Of a DNA stretch of 64,000 nucleotides, positions 37,436 to 47,100 are shown piece after piece. The notes under the pieces are model-generated. The model made no database searches. It saw only the letters and a program-made list of their open reading frames with translations, and was not told the origin of the DNA. The stretch's first letter is position 1. Every line of letters begins with the position of its first letter. A program made the position numbers and the translations under genes. Origin of the DNA: Anseranas semipalmata (Eukaryota; Chordata; Aves; Anseriformes; Anseranatidae); NCBI GenBank assembly GCA_013399115.1, contig VXAA01000959.1, positions 731,865-795,864 on the forward strand, given 5' to 3'.

Positions 37436-40400
37436 GACCATCACCGCTTGGGAGTGTGTCGTTTGTCCTTCCGTGGCCCCGAATAATGCCTCGTTTTCCT
37501 GCCCAAAGCTGGTAACTGGGATACACTGACATACATATGCCGTATCTGGACCGGATAACAGCTGAGGGAAAAATACACCTATAGGTGTGTGGTGAGGCGT
37601 GCCTTGAATTGGTGACATAATTTGCACTCTACAAAGGGGTGAGATTATCTCACTTATTATGTAGTTCATCAGCCAGCCACTGCTTGTGGGTCTTACCTCC
37701 TCCGTTGCTGAATTTGGAGACCCGTACATTAATTTTAACTCCGATGACAATTGCCTGTAATGTTCCCTGTTGTCACTGCAGCCGTGGAGGTCAGGCCTAA
37801 TGATATGCCAAGAACTCTGTGACAGTTTGCATACAGACGCGGTTTACTCAGGTCTCAGCACTGCCACTCTCAGAAGATGAGGAGGTATTGAACTGTCAAA
37901 CTGAGACTGAGCAGGTGACAGCTGATGCATTTTAGATCAGCTGCCTTCATGACTGATTTAGTAAACCTAGCTGAGAATGAGCTGACTTTTTCTCCTTCAA
38001 TATTATACTGTTTAGAAAAAAAAAAAAAAGAAAACGAAGCTGTGAAAATGTTTATTTTTATTTTTAAATACTGCCCTTTATACCTTTTCACTTTGAAACC
38101 TTTAAGTATAAAAATGATACAGGATGCATAATCCAGGAGGATTTTTCCTATGGAATGAATTGAGGTAGAGAAATATTTTTATCCTTTCCACAGCTTTGTG
38201 GCAGTTCAACATCTGACTTTCAGTCAATCACTCTACCTGCTGTCTTCTATATATCATACAACTTTAAATAGATAAAGCTCGAAGTAACGCAGACGAGCAA
38301 CAGCATAGGGAAACATATGCAACAAACGTAACAATAAATGTGTTTCCTCCTCTTTCCTGGTTATACTTCCTAGTTTTGATAATGTTGATTAGAAAATAAA
38401 GGTATTTCATAGCATGGTCAGAGTTAGTCCAGGGCTTCAAACCACTTCACAAAACACCAAGCTTCTAAAAGAAAATGAACACAGTGGTGTGGAAGAACAA
38501 ATGTCGTTGTCATTGCAGATTAGTGCTCATAGAGCTGATTGCTGTACCGTGGAAGAATTAAATTGTCTTGTGTGCAGAGAGATGTTTCTGGTCTTTTCTG
38601 ATTGATAACATTAACATTTGAAAGGCCTAAGATGGCATAAGTAGCAAATTCTTTCCCTTCCATCACTGGTTTACAGCATTTCCTTTTGGCAGAACAATTG
38701 CATGGTCACAGAAGAAGGAGAGAAATTTTGGAGATGTCATTTTGGTGGTAGCATCCAGTTCCTTGGAGCACTTTTTGTGCATACTGGGAAGAGCTGTCTT
38801 CTCTGCATCTCTCCTCCACTCTGTTTGACGGAGAAGTTGCCCTCAGAAGAGCTCTGCCGCTGCCCCCTGCGGTCAGGGGAGGGCTGCTCTGGCTTCCTCT
38901 GGCTGGCTGCTAGGAGCATGGGGATGACGTAGGCCACGGGTGCAGGAGAAAAGAGCTTGCGCAGAAAATTTCTCGCAGTTTTTGTTGAACATTTAGAAAT
39001 GTAAAGATGAGGTGCTAATATGCAGAGAGTGAAGTATGTTTTTCTAAATGACTTGAAAATGCACCGCATATGTTTCTTCTCTGTATGTTGTATTGTTTTT
39101 GAGGAATCAGTTTTTATTTTTCAGTTTGTTAAATACTGGGAAATTGGGTCACTGGAGCATTGAGTAAACTCGGTGAACGCAATGGTCAGAGAAGTCCAAA
39201 CCCTCCTTCATTTCTTTTATTCCCCCAAGAAAATTAGAATGTGAAAATAGCAGTATTTATGCAGAATTCACATAAATGATATTCCTTCTTTCATCACCAG
39301 TGCAGCTGGGACTGCAAGACTTCTAGTTATGACTGACGTGTTCTCTCACCTCTCTGTCCTCTCCTCATGAAAATGCTTAACCGCTCCTGCGGAGCGCTGG
39401 CGTCGGACAAAGCACGGAGTCCTGGGGCTTGCTTCGGGGAGGGCCAAGGAAGGGAAGTGGCTGGTGAGACGAGCAGAGCTGCGTCGGATCAGACATGCCA
39501 GTCACTAGAAGAAAGGTGATGACCCAGGGAGGTGACAGTGCCAGATCACTGCGAGGCTCAATCTATATAGCACAGTTCTCTAGCTGCTGTTGTTACTGTT
39601 TTCTTGGTATATTAAAGGGGGGTGAGTTGCAAAGTGCTTCAGAAAGCAGATTTTTGCTTTTTCATGTATAGAATTAGCACTAAAAACAGCCTTAAAAAGG
39701 TAATAAGAAACTAAATGCTTCGCTATTTCCAGGTAAGCAAATGTGTGTGTGTGTATGGAAAGGGAAACATCTTTTAAATCTTTTATATCTTCTTATTAGA
39801 GAAATGCCTTACAGTTCTTGATGCAGGCTCACTTCCCTATATGCCGAAAATTCACTTCAATATTTACTGCTATTTAAGGTTCTATTATTGAATATAGTGA
39901 CGCAAAACATCATTCCAGCAGAATGTTTTCTCCACTGACTGTGCTGCTGCACAGTTCTGCATCATCAAAAAACAAATGCTATTTGCATTATAGAGAACAA
40001 TAATGTTATCAGGGGGATATCTGCAAAATGCTTTCTATAAACGTCTGTAATATTTATTTCAAATATATATGGAATGTTTACATTCTGATTCTTTATAGGC
40101 TTCTTGCTTTTTTGTTGCATTATTCCAAAATCTTCCATTTTTGGTTGGTAGGGTAAGTTTCCATTCCCATCTGTGTGTTTATTGGAGTCCATACCTGACA
40201 CTGCAATTCCTACAGCTGCCGACAGGTCCCCAGATGCTGCCTGGCTATTGGTGCCCCTTGTGTCTGAAAAGTGGGGCCAGGTGCTGAGATCCTGCCGCCT
40301 AAATCAAGGTGACAGTCTGGGACTGGGCCTGAGTGCTGATGGCTCCCCGTGATTCCGCATGCCTGCCATCAGAAGGATGTGGTAAACACAGCAGAAATGG

Positions 40401-41053
40401 GCAGAGGGTGCATTGTTAATGAGAGGAAGGAAATTTTAAGTTTAATAGTGCAATGGAATCTCTTTCCCTATCCCCTTTTCCTCACCCCTCTGCTTGTTGT
40501 AACATGCAGAAATACACACTTCATAACTCTAGTTATCTGGACAGAAATAGTGCACGCCTGAGCTATAAGTGTTTTGTTAACTAGGACAGAAAGAGCCAGA
40601 GATTTATTGTGGGGTGTGGGATTTGTGGGGGTGCGTGAGTGAGGTGATCTTTCCCTTTTGACATAATATTTGCACAGCAATTGGAGAGAATGGTCTGCTG
40701 GAGCCCGTGCTTGTACCATATAAGAATTCATCTTTCTTCAGAAAGAGAGGAAAGAGCAGATTTCAGCTTTTCTCATGTTATTTCTGCTTCTAGACAAAAG
40801 CATTAAGTTGGTGCAAAACCAAAGAAATACTGACAGATTTGGTAAGCAAGTCAGGACTCCCCAGCCCAAATGATTATAGGTAGTGGTGGTTTGTATGTGA
40901 ACTACGGTCATTCCTTTGCTGTAGGGTAGCTGTTTGTTTAGCTTACAAAGGAAAAATGAGAGAGAAGCTCACTGTGTTTTTAGCTAGAAAGGTACATTCA
41001 GATCTGGGTCTAAAACTATCAATCACTTCAACATTCTTGTACTTTGCTCTATA
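37436..41053. other. non-coding DNA, weak candidates only
   Basis: No gene is supported. A 50-codon ATG frame lies in a small CpG-rich spot at 39367-39519, and a donor-like CAG/gtaagc lies at 39732 behind a stop-containing segment. A minus-strand splice-bounded segment (37697-37754) is discussed in findings. The rest is AT-rich unique sequence. Confidence 0.45.
39367..39519 (+). other. 50-codon open frame in a small CpG-rich spot
   Basis: ATG to TGA, 50 residues, beginning MKMLNRSCGALASDKARS, rich in A, G, S, R and E. It is preceded by a pyrimidine-rich tract and contains a CGCTCC-TGC-GGAGCG hairpin near its start. No family recognised and no strong start context beyond position. It may be chance in a CpG-rich pocket. 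Confidence 0.1.
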
Positions 41054-41242
41054 GGGTTGTAGTTTTCAACTTTTTTTCATCTGTGAACCTCTCAGCCTTT
41101 TCCACTGAAGGTACAGATCTCTGTATGGTGAGCTAAAGCCCCACAGACAATCAGCTTGAATTTTTAATGCTTTCTTTTCAAGTTAACCTTACAGATATTC
41201 ACCAACCTTGGGTGCTTTGCAGACTATATCTTGAAAACCATT
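41054..41242. mobile_element. possible relic hAT-type DNA transposon
   Basis: The left end reads gtagttttcaactttttttc and the right end ttgaaaaccatt, roughly inverted copies of each other. They resemble the ttctcaaactttt / ttgagaaccact ends of many hAT (Charlie-like) non-autonomous elements. The flanking octamers gctctata (41046-41053) and gctctgag (41243-41250) match at five of eight positions, compatible with a decayed 8-bp target duplication. There is no transposase frame. The call rests on end patterns only. Confidence 0.35.
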
Positions 41243-41416
41243 GCTCTGAGGAACTAGTCAGGTCGAGTTGAGACTAAAGCTGCTAAAATGTTGAAGATTT
41301 TGGTTGGGAGAAAAATATTCTGATGTGGGAAGAGAAAAATAGCAGTCTTGAAGTTGGAAGTTAATAGTATTATTTTTCAAAAGTATTTAAATTTCTTTTT
41401 CTTTCTGAATTTCAAG

Positions 41417-41476
41417 CAAGCTGAGCCTTTGACTCTTGGGCACCGATTGGGGAGCGAGGACAGAGGTAGCTGGTGG
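41417..41476 (+). other. possible 60-nt exon
   Basis: A pyrimidine-rich tract ending in tttcaag precedes 60 nt that are open in one frame (20 codons, starting QAEPLTLGHRLGSEDRG), followed by a strong donor, TGG/gtgagt. The length is a multiple of three with phase 0 at both ends. The peptide is not recognised. Strong sites alone are weak evidence in a window this size. Confidence 0.15.
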
Positions 41477-41882
41477 GTGAGTGATGCTTGGCTCTACAAC
41501 ACAGGAGCAGATTATGGACCCTGGAAGCCCAGAAACTCTTACTTTAGCATACAATCTTTTGGGAAAACAAGCAAGTTTCTAAAAGGACTTAGAAGTTTGT
41601 TAAATGTAATAATTTCAGGAATTGGTTTTGATCAGTATTTCCTGAGTGAAAACTCATTCTGATAGAGAACTGTTCACTCCAGCTGAGGTCCAAGCCCAGA
41701 CTTCCCAGATGCTTTAGCACTGAGCCTGAAGTTACTAGTTGAACACTGTCTCGAGACGTAATATGGGAAGGTCAGCTGCCAAAGGGAAATGAAGTCCTGG
41801 TGGATTGGTGATGAGGAAATATTTCTCATTATTCAATGAACTGAGTTTTAAATTCCTATAGAATTTTGTCAGAAACAAGGGG

Positions 41883-41887
41883 CAGAG
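41883..41887. repeat. target-site duplication, left copy (CAGAG)
   Basis: Directly abuts the LTR-like element. The matching copy is at 42343-42347. Confidence 0.5.
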
Positions 41888-42342
41888 CGTGGTGGTTTTA
41901 CCCTGCTGGGCAGCTGAACTCCACCACAACCGCTCTCTCACTCCCCCTCCTCAAAGGAAGAGGGGGAGAAAAAAACCTCACAGGTTGAGATAAGGATAGT
42001 TTAATTAGAGAAGAGGAAGAAAAAAAAAACAACAAANNNNNNNNNNNNNNNNNNNNNNNNNNNNNNNNNNNNNNNNNNNNNNNNNNNNNNNNNNNNNNNN
42101 NNNNNNNNNNNNNNNNNNNNNNNNNNNNNNNNNNNNNNNNNNNNNNNNNNNNNNNNNNNNNNNNNNNNNNNNNNNNNNNNNNNNNNNNNNNNNNNNNNNN
42201 NNNNNNNNNNNNNCTGGAGAGAGCCTTGGTGCTGTGCCAGCACTGCTTGGCAGTAGCCAAACATTGGTGTGATACCAGCGCTGTTCTAGCTACAAGGGCT
42301 GCTGCAGGGAAAGTTAACTCTATCCCGGCCAGACCCAGTACA
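41888..42342. mobile_element. LTR-like element (avian ERV type), with assembly gap
   Basis: The left part (from gtggtggttttaccctgctgg through the 'ctccccctcctcaaagg' stretch) and the right part (from ctggagagagccttggtgctg to gttaactctatcccggccagacccagtaca) both resemble avian endogenous-retrovirus LTR sequence as I know it. A perfect 5-bp duplication, CAGAG, flanks the element at 41883-41887 and 42343-42347. With those boundaries it begins CG rather than the usual TG and ends CA. No internal retroviral genes lie next to it, so it is most simply a solo LTR. A 177-base run of N removes its middle, so the apparent 455-base length is nominal. Family and orientation are not settled. Confidence 0.65.
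42037..42213. other. assembly gap (177 N)
   Basis: Unknown bases inside the LTR-like element, next to an A-rich tract. Any open frame drawn across it is not real. Confidence 1.
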
Positions 42343-42347
42343 CAGAG
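42343..42347. repeat. target-site duplication, right copy (CAGAG)
   Basis: Directly follows the terminal CA of the LTR-like element and matches 41883-41887. A 5-bp duplication is typical of some ERV classes. Confidence 0.5.
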
Positions 42348-43654
42348 AAAGCACAGGAATTAGTCAGCTAAGTGAACATCAGGCTTTTAATGTCATGGTT
42401 TCTTTTCCTTTGGAGACCTTCTTCCTAGGAGAAATTACCGAGGAAGACAGTAACTGTTTCTTTGTGCCCACAGCCAAAGAATATTTTTGTTTGTTTGTTT
42501 TGCTTATGTCTGGATTTCCCTGCTGGCCATGAACCTTCCTTTGACTGTTTAGGTGGGTATGGGGTGGAATTACATACTGCAAAACACCCGCTTGCTCCCG
42601 CTTGCACTGCAGCTTAATAGAAAACCTGATGTCTTACTTGTGTAGTTCTCAATATGAATCTACCCTCGCCTATTTCTTTCACTTCTGGCTGTGTGTGATG
42701 ACTTCTATAATAAGGAAGAATGGCTAAAAATCAATGCAAGGCCGTTTTAAAACTTTCATGCATGAATGGGTATGTGTGCTTGGCATAGATCCTCAAATGC
42801 AGTCAAGGGAAATTAATGGCAAGAAAAGGGATGCTGGCAAGGAGGAGGTGCCTCAAAGAAGTTTGGATTAGATGCTAATAAGTAAAGCCTTTTTAAACAG
42901 TATAGGAGGTAACTAGTATTTGTTGTTTGTTCTTTGTTTTAAAGGAGTTTCTGTTTTCTGTCTGTATTTTGCAAATCCTGAAAAAAAAGTAATGCCAAAC
43001 ATGTTTAGACTTTTGGGATCTTGAGGAGGAAGCTGGCAGCCAACCATATGCATTTTATCAGCTATCCTGTTCCTAAACTCTGGGGTCTACATAGGAAAGC
43101 AGATTTGCTTTTTAGATTTTGGTGGACAAAGATGGATTGCATCCTTTACACAGCCAAAGGGAGAGGTGACATTCTGTGTAAGGGGACAATTTGTTTGGTA
43201 CTTGGCTGGAGCATTAAAGAGGAGGAACCTATGCTAGCTGAAACAGGCTTCCCGATAAAGACCGTTACTTCAACTGGTGTGGAGTCTGCCAGGCTGGGGA
43301 GAGGGATGAGTGAGATGCACAGATTCCTGGTTCCATGCATGCTGAAAAGGTAAAGTATCAGAGTGGCTAGAGAGTGCTGTTAGACAACAGCCTTTGGAGA
43401 TATATTTACTGTAAAAACCTCTGGTTTAGTAACATCAAATATAAAGTTTTTCTTGCCTCAGAGGTACTACTAACATATATAAAGTTTCTGATATGCATGT
43501 GTGTTTGCAGAAGTAAACTCTAAAAGTATCATTGGCTTTTTCAATTTTTTTTTTTTTTTGAGAACTGCAGTCTTGTCTCAGTTAAGGCAAACAACTTCAT
43601 GGAAATCAATGGAATTAGAACAATAATTAATCAACAGTAAATATTACTGTTATG
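42348..43654. other. non-coding DNA; one unassigned 110-codon frame
   Basis: No gene is supported. A plus-strand frame at 43021-43353 is open for 110 codons and ends at a donor-like AAAAG/gtaaag. It begins at a non-ATG codon, has no recognisable domain and no good acceptor. A T-run lies at 43545-43559 just upstream of the CR1. Confidence 0.4.
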
Positions 43655-44131
43655 TGGAGCTCTTGGAACAGGTCCAGAGGAGGGCCACGAAGATGATCAG
43701 AGGGCTGGAACACCTCTCCTATGAAGAAAGGTTGAGGGAACTGGGCTTGTTTAGCTTGGAGAAGAGAAGGCTCCGGGGAGACCTCATTGCGGCCTTCCAG
43801 TACCTGAAGGGAGCGTATAAACAGGAGGGGGAACGCCTGTTTACACGTGTTGATAGTGATAGGACAAGGGGGAATGGTTTCAAACTAAGACAGGGGAGAT
43901 TTAGGTTGGATATGAGGAGGAAGCTTTTCACTCAGAGGGTGGTGAGGCACTGGAACAGGTTGCCCAGAGAGGTTGTGGATGCCCCATCCCTGGAGGCATT
44001 CAAGGCCAGGCTGGATGTGGCGCTGGGCAGCCTGCTCTAGTAGTTGGCAACCCTGCCCAGAGCAGGGGGGTTGAAACTAGATGATCTTTAAGGTCCTTTT
44101 CAACCCAGGCCATCCTATGATTCTATGATTA
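43655..44131 (+). mobile_element. CR1 LINE, 5'-truncated, ORF2 C-terminus intact
   Basis: The 3' end of a CR1 non-LTR retrotransposon. It keeps the last 128 codons or so of ORF2, without frameshift or stop until TAG at 44038-44040. ORF2 encodes endonuclease and reverse transcriptase; only the C-terminal part after the polymerase core remains. Diagnostic stretches are [56 protein letters not shown] and [15 protein letters not shown]. The 3' UTR has the usual gcaggggggttgaaactagatga stretch and ends in two attctatg-like octamers (about 44110-44131). The truncation makes it immobile. The intact frame suggests a relatively young insertion, unlike the copy at 57.5 kb. Confidence 0.95.
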
Positions 44132-47100
44132 CAGTAGTTAACTGTAAGATACCTATTTGGTGACATACTTGAAGAGAATCCTACATTGGTTTGGGTACAG
44201 AAATAGTTCAGCATTCATTTGTTTGGTTAATCGCGTTCATTGAGAATCACTTTAATTCTGCATTCACCACTCTAGAAATTAGTATCCAGATCATAGAAAT
44301 ATTATTCAGTTAAATAAAGTTCAGAAGATTTTTCACTTTGCTTAGGTAAACATGTAGTGTAAATTTCTCATAAATTATATTTGTTCTTCTTAAAAACGCT
44401 GCTGCTTAAGTTTATCATTTTTAAAATATCTTTAATGATCCAGTATGTTCTTCCCAGGTTTCTTTCAATTTGTGAAATGTCCGTCTGATAATGCAGGAAA
44501 AAATGAATTGTCAAATTACTAACTGCAAATGACATGATCTGTGTATGCTCACATAAATACATGTGGAATGTGAAGGTTTAGTCCAGGTGAATGTTTGTAG
44601 AAACTACATTTCAGGCTCTTAGCCAGGTCTTTTTAAAAGAAGGGACCGCAACAAGCTCTTTTTGAATTTCATCTGTGGGTTTGGTGAGGAAAGGTAAATT
44701 TTAGCAATGAATGGAGGGAAAGGTTGACTGGTGAGAAAAAGAAAGAAAGAGAAAACGTAAAAGAAGAGGGTGAAGAGGGTGGAGAAACATATGTAGCTAG
44801 GACCACTTGCCACCTGATAAGAAGAGCCTCTCAGTGGGCTTATTGGCACTTGACAAGGATTAAAGCATCTTTTAAATATTGCACGGAGGAAGGCATTTCA
44901 GCATGTAGTAAGAAGTTTTTGAAACCGGCATGCTATTGGTACAGCGCTTCATCTGCTTTCTGCAGAAATGGAATGGCTGCTGGGGGCTGGCGGGGTGCAG
45001 GGGGAGGAGGTGTGTGGCGGACCAGGCAGGTGGATCAGGAGGCTGCGGATTCGTGTGTGTGAGGAGCAGGAGAAAACCAAGTGTGTCCACATGGGTGCTG
45101 ATGGCTCTCCTCCCCATGGGGATTTCTCTGATATGTTATAGGAAAAGCAAAATCTTTGAAAAAACAGATGTGTTTTATTAGGGTAGGAGAGATTACAGCT
45201 GTCTTGTCCATACTGAAGTTGATCTTGTGTCCGCTGGCTAATTTCCTCTCTGTGCCCCTAGATACCAAAGTGAGTTAGCAATTCAGTCACTGTAGCTGCA
45301 ATTCAACATTGCTAGTTAATGTATAATTTAATATTTGTTAAAATTATTCAAAGCAGGTTGAGAATGCAAATGTGTTTTAGAGTAGAAAAATGTATTTAAA
45401 TGTAGAAATCTAGATTCCCGTTTTTTTCTGTGCTTACTTGATGTGTGACCTCTTTCTTAAAACATGAAGATTTCAGCTGTAGAGGAAAAACTTTTTTTTT
45501 TTTCATTTTGAGAAATTAATCTCCATGCAAGATCCTTTTATTATGGGCCTTATGTCAAGTTGTGGACAGACTATGCAATCTTCCCTTCCAGGGAAGTGTA
45601 AATGCCACGGAAATAGATTGAAAGGAAATCCTGTTCTGCAGCTCCTCTCTCCCACCTTCCAGAAGGTGGAGGAGGGCAGTCTGGTCCCCACGTCCTTCCC
45701 CACCGCGCGCTGACAACAGCCCAGCTCAGCGCAGGAAGAATGACAGGATTATTCGATAGGATGGCCGATAGTTATTCACAGACTGCAGAACTTCTTGAGA
45801 GCATGAGAAGTAGCATCAGCTTCCCTCCTTTCCTCTCCATATGCACGAAAATGCAGGTCACGTTGGCAGCATAACCTAAAACTGGCCTGTGACAGATAGC
45901 TCTTCCCTGTTACAGTGTGCAAAGCAGGCTAATGATGTAGCCTAGCGTGTCACCGTGAAGTGGCAGATGGTGGGATGATAAATGGAGCTGCTGCGGCCGG
46001 GTCTTTTCTTTTCCTCTCTGTGAATAAGCTGTAAGTGCACGTGGAGCTGGTGCGTGATTTCCTCTCCTTCCTCGCTGCTGGCGATTCCTCGCTGCAAGCC
46101 CTGGCTTCCAAGCGCAGCTGCGAGTTAGGAAAAAAGAATTAATGCTATGGATAAGCAGACTTGTGATGAGAAACCAAAGGGCTTGTTACTTTGAGAATCT
46201 TTTCCAAGCAGGGCATGCCAGGGAGATGCATAAAGGTACCGCTAATTTACCGTATTTGGGGAAAAGGCATTGGCTGGACAGCAGGACTGACAGTGAATGT
46301 GTTTTCAACTTGCAGTCTTAGTACTTTATTGTTAAGCTCCAGTATGGGCTGTTTCCCAAATCCCTAGTTATATAGTTCAAAGAGATGAAGCTATTGGATT
46401 ATTGTCTCCTTCCTGTCAAGGAGCCTGCAAAACTCCTCCTAGAGCCTGGGCACAGAGGCTATTGAATAGAATGATTCTGTGGCGTATTTTGCAGTGTATG
46501 TGTACAGTTTATGGGAATGTAATTAGTGAAAACTAAATTTAAGACTGAAGGTCTTGCCATGGGTAGAAAAATAACCTAGCTTGTAGGCAACACTTTATTC
46601 AATTAGGTTTCCTGAGGAATTTTTTAATTTTTATTTTTTTAACATTTCTTCATCCCAGCCATCTAACTGTTCTTAATTTTACGAAAACAAACAAACAAAA
46701 CCAACCAAACAAAAAATCCCTCAGCTATGCAAGGAATCATTCTACCTTTTCCTTTATCATAGTTTCTCATGCAGTTAAGGAAACAGAAAACAATACAGTT
46801 ATTTGTGCATTGGTGTCCGTCCAAGCATACAGCAAGACAACAGTCTTATTTTGAAATACTTATAATCTCTCCACAGGTTTAACAAATTTATCAACAAATA
46901 ATACACAGGATTTATAAAGAATCTACTGTTTCAGTTTGTTTTGCTTTCAAAAACCAAACTTATTCCTACAGCCTGTCTAAAAAGGAATGAAGTGTGCCAG
47001 ACATTTGCAATGATCAGTGTATCCATGCCTAATCCATGGCGTTCTTTATAGCTAATAAGTCTGGTATTTTTATTTTTATTTTTTTGGACAAATCCAATAA

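Noticed and set aside
37238..37750. 170-codon minus-strand frame
   Set aside because: Half of it is the CpG patch with low-complexity P/R/G/A content, and the other half has no recognisable domain.
39679..39732. Segment between an acceptor-like site and CAG/gtaagc
   Set aside because: All three frames contain stops; at most a non-coding exon, with no other support.
41898..42264. Minus-strand frames of 87 and 120 codons
   Set aside because: More than half of each is the N gap.
43021..43353. 110-codon plus-strand frame ending at a donor-like site
   Set aside because: Non-ATG start, no good acceptor, no recognisable domain; kept only as a note in the regional entry.
43719..43931. Minus-strand 70-codon frame
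   Set aside because: Antisense shadow of the CR1 ORF2.
45663..45713. Possible terminal exon after a strong pyrimidine tract (KVEEGSLVPTSFPTAR then stop)
   Set aside because: Only 16 codons, no polyadenylation hexamer seen nearby, and no partner exon.
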